Part shown: positions 45,899 to 55,774 of the stretch, piece after piece
Position numbering within the stretch: position 1 is the stretch's first letter
Layout: every line of letters starts with the position of its first letter
Origin: Grammothele lineata
Taxonomy: Eukaryota > Basidiomycota > Agaricomycetes > Polyporales > Polyporaceae
Direction of reading: 5' to 3'
DNA: 64,000 bases
NCBI GenBank assembly: GCA_002150815.3
Contig: NDFF03000028.1
Span: forward strand, 124,001-188,000
Position numbers and translations under genes: made by a program
Notes under the pieces: model-generated
Told to the model about the DNA's origin: nothing
The model's database searches: none
What the model saw: only the letters and a program-made list of their open reading frames with translations

Positions 45899-46975
45899 CT
45901 ATACGGAGTGCGAGGCGGGGAGAGGAAGAACGTCTACATGGCTTGATGTGGGAAAGCCTGAGCCTATATTGCTGCCCTTCTTATGGCGAATTGGTACGGT
46001 GAACTGCACGTCATCGTAGCCCGAACGCCTGAGCAAATACGTCTGGCCATCATGGAGAATGAACCTCTCCTCTCCCGGGCGAATTTTCTCCTGTGGGATG
46101 CGATGGTGCCGCTCGACAGAAAAGATCTGGGCCGGTAACTTGCCACACAACTGAGCATCCATGGACGGGATCACCCACAGTTTGTATTGGATTGGGGAGT
46201 TAACCGGCCTGCCGGTCGCGGAGTCGACGAAATCCATGGTCCACTGGCGGTCTGCTAAGGGACCCGGGAAGAGGCGAATAGAGTATTGGCTCCGGGGAAT
46301 GGGATGAGTGTAGACTCCTGGAGTCGTCGGGCCACTGGGTTTCTCCTGCGGAATGAGAGGTCAGATACGATAATCATGTTACTGGGAATTGCATGCGGGA
46401 GCTGTACTCACCCCTGCAAACTCCACCACCTTATCGAGAGTCTTCTTTAGACCCGCCTCGATTCGCTGAGCCTCTTCTGGACCGATGCCCCCACTGCACC
46501 AGGCCAAATAGGCTTCAACATCTGCCTTAGTTGGACGGTCGGGACGGTTTCTCCAAAGCCCGAGGTTCATCGTCACGGTGTTGGATTCGTGGACGTACTC
46601 GGGGTCCCACGCCCTGATCCAAGCAACACATCGTTCGCGAAGCGTGACACCACCCTTGAGGGGCAGAGGCCCTGCAGAAGTTGATTGGGACGTAGATGAC
46701 ATCGGCTGCGCCGTCGAGGTTGACGCGGATTGATCGGAAGGGCGCAAACTGGGTGTATGATCAGGGTTCGCGGACTCGGAGGACGATGTCGCGGGTTTGG
46801 ACGAGTGACGGGCGGCAGGCGCAGTGTAGGGGTGAGCACGGAAGGACGCCTATGAAACGATAAAAGGATGTATCGTAAGCGCGACTAAGTTCAACTAGAC
46901 GGGGAGAGGGAAGAAACCAACACTAACGCGGTCTGTGGGACGAACATGACGCAGAGTAGACTTTTCACCAGGCAT
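45899..46975 (-). CDS. Uncharacterised protein, 310 aa
   Basis: Model complement(join(45899..46345,46412..46849,46928..46975)); three exons, both introns (66 and 78 nt) phase 0 with gt/ag ends. The N terminus (MPGEKSTLRHVRPTDR) and the next 60 residues are polar and Ser/Thr-rich. From about residue 85 the protein looks folded: GGVTLRERCVAWIRAWDPEYV, NTVTMNLGLWRNRPDRPTKADVEAYLAWCSG, IEAGLKKTLDKVVEF, then SQYSIRLFPGPLADRQWTMDF, YKLWVIPSMDAQL and RFILHDGQTYLLRRSGYDDV. I recognise no family. There is no signal peptide or membrane helix. A TATATAAA box is at about 47106-47113 upstream. Confidence 0.8.
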
Positions 46976-47105
46976 CGCGAAAGACTCGGCACGTGGCAGT
47001 AGCAGCGGAGATGATCTGTCGGCACAAGGACAAGGCTTGAGTATGAGGAGAAGGCGTCGGTGTCGAAGTCTGAGTAGTGAAAGTGCACCGTGCAGCCCCC
47101 CCTAG

Positions 47106-47113
47106 TTTATATA
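47106..47113 (-). promoter_or_regulatory. TATA box of the 310-aa gene
   Basis: TATATAAA on the minus strand, about 130 bp upstream of the ATG at 46975. Confidence 0.55.
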
Positions 47114-47418
47114 TGGCAGAACAGCCGAGATATATCGGCGCTCAATCGTCTTCAACATTCATTCTCAACACGACGGTTCAACAACCCACCTCCACCGCGT
47201 GATGACGGGGTATGGCGAGAACAATGGCCCATGATACCAAACTCAAATTACTGATCAAGGGCATTGGTCGATACAATAGCTAGAACCAACAGATAGATCT
47301 CATGACAATACAGCATTAGCATCGTAGCACAAAGCATTCATGATATCATGATAACGACTTCATTTCAAGACTGAATGCGGCTTACCGGCAGTACTGACGT
47401 TCGACGTTCAACACCCGC

Positions 47419-49085
47419 CTATTCCTCGTTCTTTTTGCGCAACAATGCAAGACAATGCTGGCTTCCACAAGCCACCGCCTTCGCGGCCCACGAGCCGCCG
47501 TTCCTGCGGACGACCACCGTCGGGATCCGCGCGTCGACACCCATCTTGCCTGTCCCGAGCTGCCCGAGCGTGTCCCGGCCCCAGGCATACATTGCGCCCC
47601 CCTGCGTCACCGCGAGGCTGTTGTGCGTCCCGCACGCGACGGCGACGACCGGGTCATCTTCGTTGGGGAAGGGCACGAGGACCGGTTCGGGGACAAAACC
47701 CTGTGGGTATCGCTCTCCGAGGGCCGAGCCGTCAGCGTCCTCGTCCGGGAGCCCCAGCTGACCGTCCTCGCAGTTCCCGCACGCATAGACACGCCCGTCC
47801 GAGGTGAGGAAAAGCGTGTGTTGCGCGCCCCCGGCAATCTGCACCACCGTTGCCCCGCCCCCGAGCTCGTCCTTGCTCAGGCCGCGCACGGGGCGCGGGG
47901 CGTGCACGATGCGGTCCTCGGGCCTCGAGCCCTCAGCCACGCCCGTACCCGTCTGCCCGCTCCCGTTGAGCCCCCAGCTCCAGATGTCACCGTGCTCGTC
48001 CACTGCGAAGGAGTGGTCCGCCCCAGCGCCCACGACGACCGCGCGTCGCCCGCGCGAGCGCAGGACAACGCGTTCGGGGATTGTTCCCTTGGTCGGACGC
48101 CGGCTGAGCACGCGCCGGCCGAGCTGCATGTACTCGCTCGAGCCAGCGCTGTAGACCTCCCCAGAGGTGGCGAGGAAAAGGACATGGTTGTCCCCTGCGG
48201 CAATGGCGGCGATGCGCTGGTTAGTAAGCGTGGGGATGGATACTGGATTGTATTGCTTGGAGGCGGTCGGGGAGAATCCAAGGTCGCCGTTGGATGTCTG
48301 GCAGAGAATTGAGTAGATAGTAGAAGATTGCGCCACACCACAACTTACTCGATAGGTACCCCAAGCGCGTATACGACCTTCACCGTCCAGAGCGACGCCG
48401 ATGCAGTCTCCAAGGGCCACCTTCACGGCGCGGAAGCCCTCCTCGACCAAACTGTGGATGGGGACCGGGATATGGAAAGGCACAGAAGTAGCCTCGTCCA
48501 CCTCGACAGTCGTCGCCCCCTTGGTGACTTCAACCGTAGTCCGTCCAAGCTCCGCGTTGTCGTTCATGCCACACGTCCACACCTATCACACGCTGAGAAA
48601 GCGAGGGCGCACGCCGAACCATACGCGAAACCACTCACCGTCCCCTTCTCGTCGACGAATGCCGAAGAGAGTGAGCCCGCGGCGATGCTCTCCAGCCCTG
48701 CCCCGGGCTCCCCCAGAGCCCCTTCCTCGCCCAGCTCTTCCACCTTCCGGTTGCGTTGCGGCTTCGTGATCGTCGCGGCGAGCGCGCCCTCGCCCATCCC
48801 GAGCTGTCCCGAGTCGCCCGCGCCCCAGCAGAACAGTCGCCAGCTTAGCCGTTCGTGCGGTGGTGGCGCGGGCAGCGCGTTCAGCACGGGTGACTGCTGG
48901 GGTATCGCAGGAGGTCCGGTGGGTGTCGCACGGGTTGCTGTTCCCCTCTTCTTCGGAGGCGCTGCAGCCTGTCGTTTGTATGGTCTGGTGGGGGCGGGAG
49001 AAGTGGACCTCTCCCGCTTCGTCCGCGTTGCACGGCGTGTCTCGCGCCACGCGACGTCGGCTTTGGAGGTTGTTCTGGGCGCCAT
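47419..49085 (-). CDS. RCC1-type guanine-nucleotide exchange factor for Ran
   Basis: Exchanges GDP for GTP on Ran at chromatin, driving nuclear transport and mitotic control. Model complement(join(47419..48297,48349..48582,48639..49085)), 519 aa, all phase 0. A basic N terminus with nuclear signals (RRATRTKRERS, PPKKRG) is followed by seven-blade propeller repeats: FCWGAGDSGQLGMGEG (85-100), VWTCGMNDNAELG, RIRAWGTYR, VYSAGSSEYMQLG, IWSWGLNGSGQTGTG, VYACGNCEDGQLGLPDED and MYAWGRDTLGQLGTG, with AGDNHVLFLA, GADHSFAV, GAQHTLFL and GTHNSLAV as the paired strands. It ends ACGSQHCLALLRKKNEE. Length and repeat number fit yeast Prp20/Srm1 and fission-yeast Pim1. The ATG at 49085 is the first methionine in frame; nothing upstream is conserved. 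Confidence 0.93.
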
Positions 49086-50022
49086 AGGCCGGGAGAAGAG
49101 GTGTCGGCCCAAAACTCAAAATCGGTGAACGGGCCGGAGAGCCTCGAGAAGGCAGAGCAAATATTGCTGAAATCCCAGCGGTTGGGACGACATAGCCAAT
49201 GCCGGGTTCGGCGACCTCCACGTGGGTTACGCGAGGCGCCCTATGTACGCGCCTCGGCCGCAATCGGCGTCACCTTGCCATTTACTACTGGCAGTATAGG
49301 GCAGTATTGGTACGTCTCTCGGGGCAGCGTACGCTTACACAGTGAGCCCCCAGATCCTGTCGTGTATGAAGTGTGTTCTATATGCGTTATTCAAGCGTCA
49401 GCATTTCCACCCTTTTGGATGCGCACGGTACACCTCGGATGATCGCGAGATGTTCGGGCCTCTGCCAACCCGGACTGCACACATGCTCCAAGAGTCAGGA
49501 GTAGCTAAGGACCAATGGCGCCACTGGTACGTTCGTATTTGCGTGTTCACCCGCTCAGCTGACCTCTATGCAGTGTAGCCCGCCAGATGTGCCCCTGTCC
49601 CACCGGTGAAACCATTGGGGATGCTTGAAGTCCATAACACCACGGCCGCCGCGTAGCCTAGGGCCTAAGGCCTCGATGCTTGTCTCCCTTTGTCATCCTG
49701 CAGGCGCGGCCTAGTTTGCGACACTTGAGATATTGTCTCGAGTCTCGACCCTACCAAGCAATTTTGCCTGTGAGTGATTCACCCTTGCTCTCCGAGGCCC
49801 GAAATTCATCTTCCAACGCGGTTCAGTGCTTCCGACAAGATGACAAGTGAGATTGGTGATATATCCAGAAGGTTGGTCCATGCTACCGGAGGCTCTGCTA
49901 GTGTGTAGGAACCCGTCCTCAAACCCTGCTCGTCGCACTCGACATGAGTCTGCATCCGCTTCTGGCCAAAATGAGCGGATTCAACTCCCAGACACTATCC
50001 AACCCGCCCGCTGCTACACAAT
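49086..50022. other. Intergenic, RCC1 promoter and 3' flank of the MYND gene
   Basis: No supported gene. A plus-strand frame at 49342-49578 (SDDREMFGPLPTRTAHMLQE) looks mildly protein-like but lacks a start context and splice partners. Confidence 0.4.
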
Positions 50023-51412
50023 CTATGGATCGATGAAGCCATGCAAGAATCCCATCAAGTGCTCCGGCGGCATGATCCCGAACTCCCCGAATCGCGCCTC
50101 GGTAAGCTCCTTCGCGAACGCCTGCACCTCCTCTGAGTCCGATTCGCGAGCTCCGCCCTCCTTGCGCCCCTCGCGAAAGTCCTCCCATGCTCGGAACAAG
50201 GGCTCCCACCTCCAACGACCACCTCCGCCTTGCACTACACTACTCTTATCTCCCGTTCCTCCTCCGGATGCACCGTCTCTCCCCATGTCGGCGAAGCCCT
50301 CCAGATCTGACGATGCGGAGGCCGTCGCTGCCATGCCACTCCCGACACGCACGAACCGCCCGGGGACCGCGACGTCCTGCACCACGTCATCCACCGCCAT
50401 CTGAGTTACAGGCGAGATGCAGCGGAGGACGTGCCGACCTCCGCTACAGAGCGAAAGCGCGCAGAACGCGGCAAGGAGGTCCATGCGGTTGACGAGCGAG
50501 CGCGTGAGGACGAGGTGCCAGGTCTTGTCTCGGTCGCGTTCGCGCGGCGTGTATACGGGCATCATCTCGATGCGCAGCGCGGCAGGGAGGCCCACGACGT
50601 CAATCGCGAGGGGCACCACGGCGAGCAGGCGCGTGCAAGGATCGGAGGGGGCGTTATCCCGGTCGGCCTTCGCCTTGCAGTGCAGGCAACCTAGTTCCAC
50701 CTCGTGTGCGTACTTACACCGCGGCAGGTTGGTCGACAACGGCTTCAGTGCGCTGTCCTTGGTACCATGGTCTGCCCGGGGCTTGCGGAAGTACGCTTTG
50801 GCGAGTGTGCGCGTGCGCTGGACGGCCTCAATCAGTCGCCCCGCGCGAGCGAGCGGGAGCGCCTTGAACCACGCGCCGACGGTGGGCACCACGCCGGCGT
50901 CGACGAACTGGAAGCGACCCGCGGGGTTCCCTCGTGCGCCGATGGATTGCGGCGCGAGGGTGAGGCGGAGGACGCCATCGGGCGGGAAACCCTCGAGGCG
51001 CTTGCCGTACCGGCCGAGGAGGTACGCTTTAGCGAGCGTGCGGACTGCCCAGGCGTGCGCGGCGAGGTAGTCGGCGAGCGCGTTAGAGAAGGCGTCCGTC
51101 GAGCGGAAGCCGAGCACACGTGCGGCAGGGTCGAAGCGTTCGCCGTGAAAGCGTAGGTTCTGGCGCATGCCATGAAAAGTCATTCTGGAGGTGCGTAGTG
51201 CGGAATTTTCAGCAGGGGGTCATAGGAAATCAATTATTGACACAAACATACCTGTGGCGTGGCCAGTGTGCCTTCTGACATGTTTCGCTGCAATACATGG
51301 GCCCGCCATAGCAGCCAGTACATCGTTTCATCCTACATTCTGGCGAGGACTCCCGCTCGCAGTAGGCACACTGTCGAAGGGCAGCGGCTTCTGGGGAGTT
51401 CGAGGTAGACAT
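50023..51412 (-). CDS. MYND zinc-finger protein
   Basis: Model complement(join(50023..51184,51252..51412)), 440 aa, one 67-nt phase-2 intron. Residues 15-53 form a MYND-type finger: C15-x2-C18, C31-x2-C34, C41-x3-C45, H49 and H53 in QCAYCERES...KRCTGCYGGPMYCSETCQKAHWPRH. In the spliced product the final cysteine expected four residues after the last histidine is missing (HRMTFH), while the unspliced reading HRYVC supplies it and then stops. The rest (about 385 residues) has no recognisable SET or other catalytic domain but looks folded: DYLAAHAWAVRTLAKAYLLG, GVVPTVGAWFKALPLARAG, LLAVVPLAIDVVGLPAALRI and TWHLVLTRSLVNRMDLLAAF. It ends with ARFGEFGIMPPEHLMGFLHGFIDP. MYND fingers bind proline-rich partners, so a scaffold or co-repressor role is possible but unproven. 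Confidence 0.83.
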
Positions 51413-51817
51413 GACTTTGGAAATTGAACATCAGACAGCGACGACGACGAGTAATGTTCCAGTGAAGGGTGAAACATTATTCGGGACAAGGGCTGTGAAG
51501 GGATGTCTGAGCAAGAAGTCATCCGAAGGAGACCACCACGGCCCATAGCCTCCACCTGAGGCCCGGCCCCGGGCTGACTCGATTCTCGGATGTGTTGATT
51601 GGCATATTTACAGTAAGCCAGCGAATTGAGCTCAGTGAATGCGAGCCTGGGATGCCCCCGAAGTCCAAGCTCGATAGCACGGCGTGACTAGCGTAGCAGA
51701 CATCGTCTCTGAGGCTCATACGCTCCTAACGCGGGTATAACCAGATGTGCATACGGCACTATAGACGTGAGTTAAGTAGCTGATCGTCACATATACACCT
51801 CAAAGCAGCGTCCGTAG
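51413..51817. other. Intergenic
   Basis: About 400 bp between two minus-strand genes; promoter of the MYND gene and 3' flank of the small membrane protein gene. Confidence 0.5.
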
Positions 51818-52602
51818 CTAGTAGACTCGAGGTGGTGGCGGGGCGATGGCTCCTGGAACGCCGCTTCCAGCTAATCCCCCGCCTACCATGGAGCCAACGG
51901 GCATCGGTTGCCCGTATGGCCCGGAGCCTGGGGCCACGCCTACGGGCCCACCCATCATCGACATCCCGCTAGGAGGCATCCCCATCGTTGGCATCCCGGA
52001 CATGCCAGGCCCGCCCATCGCCGACATACCCATCCCGGACGGCGCAGCCCCCATCATCATGGGGGGCGGTATACCGCCCGCCATTGCGCCAACTCCAGGG
52101 ACTTGACGAGTGGACCCGTAATTCGGGGTTCCGAATCCAGCTCCAGCTCCGCCTTGAGCAGCAACGGGCGCACCGGTAGGGTTGGCCATTCCTTGTGCCC
52201 CTAGAGGCCCGCCTGCCCCTTCCGCTTCTGCGACTTCTTCCGCCGCTTCAGCTTGTCGCCCACGGTATCCACACGTCAACAGGTTGTATATGCCTAAGAA
52301 GACCTGTAGATGAGTCAGTGGAGAGTTCGTGTATAGGGCGGGGCCGGAGATCGCGGCGCTACAGCGAGGATATGAACTCACCGCGGCTATTCCGCCTACA
52401 ATCGCTTGAAGGACGTTGGCGATTGCAGATATTAACGTCGAAACGGCATTCTGCACGAGCGATATTACTGTCCCCTGCGCGCGCGTTCGAATATGTGTTG
52501 CGGCGCAGCGTCGCACGCGAGGCGGGCCCGGAATGTGAAGTAATAAGAGATCGGAGAAGTCAGGGAATGAGATCGATCGAACGAGCACCCTTTACGCACC
52601 AT
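51818..52602 (-). CDS. Small hydrophobic membrane protein with Met/Gly/Pro-rich tail
   Basis: Model complement(join(51818..52303,52382..52467,52596..52602)), 192 aa. The first coding exon is only ATGGTGC (7 nt). Its intron joins so that the protein begins MV-LISLVQNAVSTLISA, continuing IANVLQAIVGGIAAVFLGIYNLLTCGYRGR. This short Ile/Val/Ala-rich N-terminal segment ending in Leu-Thr-Cys-Gly is the hallmark of a small basidiomycete membrane-protein family of unknown function. After an acidic linker (QAEAAEEVAEAEGAGG) the last 120 residues are low-complexity, made of Gly/Met/Pro/Ala repeats (GMGMSAMGGPGMSGMPTMGM). A longer upstream frame exists but starts only with GTG and would not carry the family N terminus. 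Location in a membrane, one or two spans, is inferred from hydrophobicity. Confidence 0.75.
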
Positions 52603-53568
52603 ACTAGCGTTCCGGTGGTGTAATGTATATCTGATACTCCTATGTTCGATTCTTCACGCGCAAGATTGGCGATGAATGTGAGGTTGCCAGTAGTGGTCGT
52701 CGCGGGTACCGCTCAAAGGAAGTACTGCGAAAGCCCACACAATCATGTTGCTGACTATATCACGCGAGGGAAGGTGAGGAGAGGCGTGGATGCTGAGGTG
52801 GGTGAGAGAGGAGCTGCGCGCGTTCGCGTCCGAGCGGCGCATCTCCGCGTCGTCAGTGACGTCACATCCCGGCTCCTCCCTTCGTGGCACCGCTTTCAAT
52901 AAATCCTATCGCCAATCTTACCAGCCCCACCACTTGATCTCGGAAGGCGCAAGTACCCGAAGCCGGCTCTCCTGTGTTTGTAACATTCTGCATTGCGTGC
53001 GGGAGCCAATGGCAACAGCATCGACGCGGCAAGAAATTCCGCGCGGATATCCCAAGCCCAGAGAAAGAGACCCAAACAGTCATGCAACAGCGGAAAGAGG
53101 GAAAGAATGACGCAGTGCTCTAAGGTATGTATGTAGATATACTGTACAGCCGGCGCCACGGTGCATGCGTGCACCCCAATTCTGGATCCGTGGCGGGGCG
53201 TAATAAATTAGAGTTCGCGCGTAAGGCGCGAATCGCGGAGGTATGTATGGCGCAGGGTAGTAGGCCGATGCAGGGGTAAAATGAATGACGGTACGGGTCG
53301 GGCGGGCGGACGCCGCAAGCGTGCGTGTGGGGGGGGGGAATATGCATCGGTACTAAATGATACGGATAGGATGGGGGTACTGATACTGGATAGCAAATGA
53401 AGTCTCTTTCTTCTGAGAGCCAAAATTGGACCGCAGTCCTTCAAGCAGGCGAGAACGGGACGGGATACAACAGCAGTAGGAGAGCAATGGACATCGCAGG
53501 CTTCGCATAGGAGACGCACGGCGACGACGGGAACACGGCAAGAAGGAACGCGTCCAATAGGGACCCCT
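52603..53568. other. Intergenic
   Basis: About 1 kb; promoter of the small membrane protein gene and 3' flank of the GT61 gene. A G-run at about 53330-53338 is the only simple repeat seen. Confidence 0.45.
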
Positions 53569-55774
53569 TCAGAGGGGGTGCTTGCCCGCTATCCGGTCCT
53601 CGATGATCTGTACGACCGTCGGCGGGTAGACCGGGATCTCGGTGCCCTGGAAGCCCTCGGGGTAGTCCACGCCCGGCTCGTTCGGGTGCGTGTGGAAGGT
53701 GTCGTTCCAGACGGCGAAGTGCCGCATCCCGAGCGCGTGCGCCGTCCAGTGGTAGTCGTGCGCGAACCCGCCCGGGTAGAATATCTCAATGACCGTCGAC
53801 ACGGGCGTCACGGGCATCATGATGAGATGCTGCACGCCGAGGCGCCCGTCAGAACTGCACACACACGGACACGGGGAGTAACCGAAGACGCACCGTGAGC
53901 CCGTTCCCGTGCACGCCGAGCAGCACCGTCGACTTTGCCGCGAACGCGAGCTGCTGCTCCTTGCTCAGCTTCTCCGCCTCGACGATGTTCAACTCCCAAC
54001 CGTGCTTGCTCGCCATCTCCTCGAGCGCCTTGACGAGCGCCGCGTGGTCGTCTTCGAGCAGGTGCCGCCGGGACGACTGCCGACTGATATAGGTGATCAC
54101 GATCTCCTTGTCGAGCAGCCCCGACGCGGCCTTGTGCCCGTCGAGCGCGAGACCCTTGACCTGCGCAGCGCCCTCGACAACCGCGTCCGCGTGCACGCCC
54201 AGGTCGAGCGTGCGCTCGTCGACGCCCGCGAAGCGGAGCACGCCCCTCCGCACGGGCTCCCACCAGAGCTTCGTCAGCGCGCCCTTGGCGCGCATATGCT
54301 CCGTCGCCTCGCTCGCGATGCGCTGGTTCTGCGAGCCGCAGAGCGCGCCCTTGAACGACGCGGAGCGGTCCGAGAAGAGCACGGCGTCGAAGTGCCACGC
54401 GCGCTTGGGGGCGTGCGCGTTCGACGTCGCGATGATGCGGTCGTCCCAGTCCTCCATGACCTCGACGGTGACCTCGGGGAACGCGGCGCGGAAGACGTAC
54501 GAGTTGAAGCCCGGGCGGTCGCGCCAGCCCCGCGCACCCGCGTTCGCGAAAATGACGCGGTCGACGGGAGGTGCGGAGGTCTTGGATGCTGAGGAGGGCT
54601 TCACAACGGCCTCGAACGCGCCCTGCCAGAATGCCCACGCGCCGAAGAGCCATTCAGCGCAGAAGTGGTAGTAATGGTCGAGGAACTGAGAGGGCTCGTT
54701 GACGATGAACGTGTTTCCTGGTACGGTCCACAGGCGGTTCTTCTCGTGCTGTGATTTGCCCATTAGCGTAAACGAAAGGGATGGAATATTGGATTTTGGG
54801 AGCATCACATACACTCTCGGCATCGCCACCCCACATATCTCGCGCCTCATCCGGAGTGATGATCGACATATCGTCTGCGGTCGGTATCCGCGCGGCGATG
54901 TTCTCCGGCGTGTTCTCTGCGGGCAGACCGGTCGAGGTTATCATGACTATATCCGGGATGCTACTTGGTCGTGATGTCACGATGTAGACGGTGCCGTTGG
55001 ACATGTAGAGGTTGGTGAAGACGGTCCATCCCGGAGCATGGGAGATAATCTTCGTCTCGGGAATATGACGCGTAGTATCCACGGACGATGGAGACTTCGT
55101 TTGGGTATTCGGCAAGCTCTTGTCCGCTAACTGGCCCAAGAGGTCCTGGAGAGAATCTGGCCGATGCGCTGCCGCGGCGGGCGTTTGTTGGCTCGCGGCA
55201 TCGTGTACGTGGTCAGCGACGTGTTTTGGAGGGACAGCAACGTCTGCCTGGAAGTGGTGGTCATGAGTAAACTCGGAGACCTGGTGGGGATAGTGAGCAT
55301 ATAGACGGCTTCTAGCGCGACACTAGGCGAAGACAGACACGTTCCCGAGCCGGGCAGCAAGGCCGGCCAGAGTCCGCGGGCGCGCAGACGTGACCTCACA
55401 TGGGACCCCGTGTCTTCCAGCAGTCTCTCTCCGGCCAGACCAGGCACGAACTGCCAGCGACCGGTGAGACGCGGCTTCTGTGCTGTTCTGCATCTTTTCG
55501 CCGCCCAACGCCCACGGTCCGAGCGCATTGGCCGCCTTGTGTGCTCCTCTCTCGTCCGACGTCCCCTTCCACCTGCCACGTCTTGCTGCCTTCCTTCCGT
55601 CCACACCACCCAGAAGATATGAGAAGGAGGGTACTAAATGCTCACCTGGGTGTTTACTATGATGGCATGTTCGGAGAACGGGCCGAGAAAGCTGGTGGCG
55701 AAGTGCATGGCGCCGGCACCGAGAACAACGAGCGCGACATCGCGGAGAGTACGAGAGCGGCTGATTCCGACCAT
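53569..55774 (-). CDS. Glycosyltransferase family 61 protein (DUF563), type II membrane protein
   Basis: Model complement(join(53569..53829,53894..54748,54813..55280,55646..55774)), 570 aa, all phase 0. Exon 1 encodes a short basic N terminus and a membrane anchor (about residues 11-32, ALVVLGAGAMHFA). The lumenal part starts with a Ser/Thr/Pro stem. Family blocks: LWTVPGNTFIVNEPSQ, then DHYYHFCAEWLFGAWAFWQ with the GT61 HF-x-E signature; RVIFANAGARGWRDRPGFN; EIVITYISRQSSRRHL; ELNIVEAEKLSKEQQLAFAA; and LLGVHGNGLT joined to HLIMMPVTPVSTVIEIFYPG, the nucleotide-sugar-binding end of the fold. It ends in a C-terminal PPTVVQIIEDRIAGKHPL. The class acts in the Golgi/ER on O- or N-linked glycans; the exact sugar is unknown. 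The acceptor of exon 2 could be 27 nt further downstream, also in frame. A CTATATAG box is at about 55868-55875. Confidence 0.9.

Noticed and set aside
53849..54653. Long alternative frames in the GT61 exon (both strands)
   Set aside because: Shadows of the real GT61 frame caused by strong third-position GC bias.
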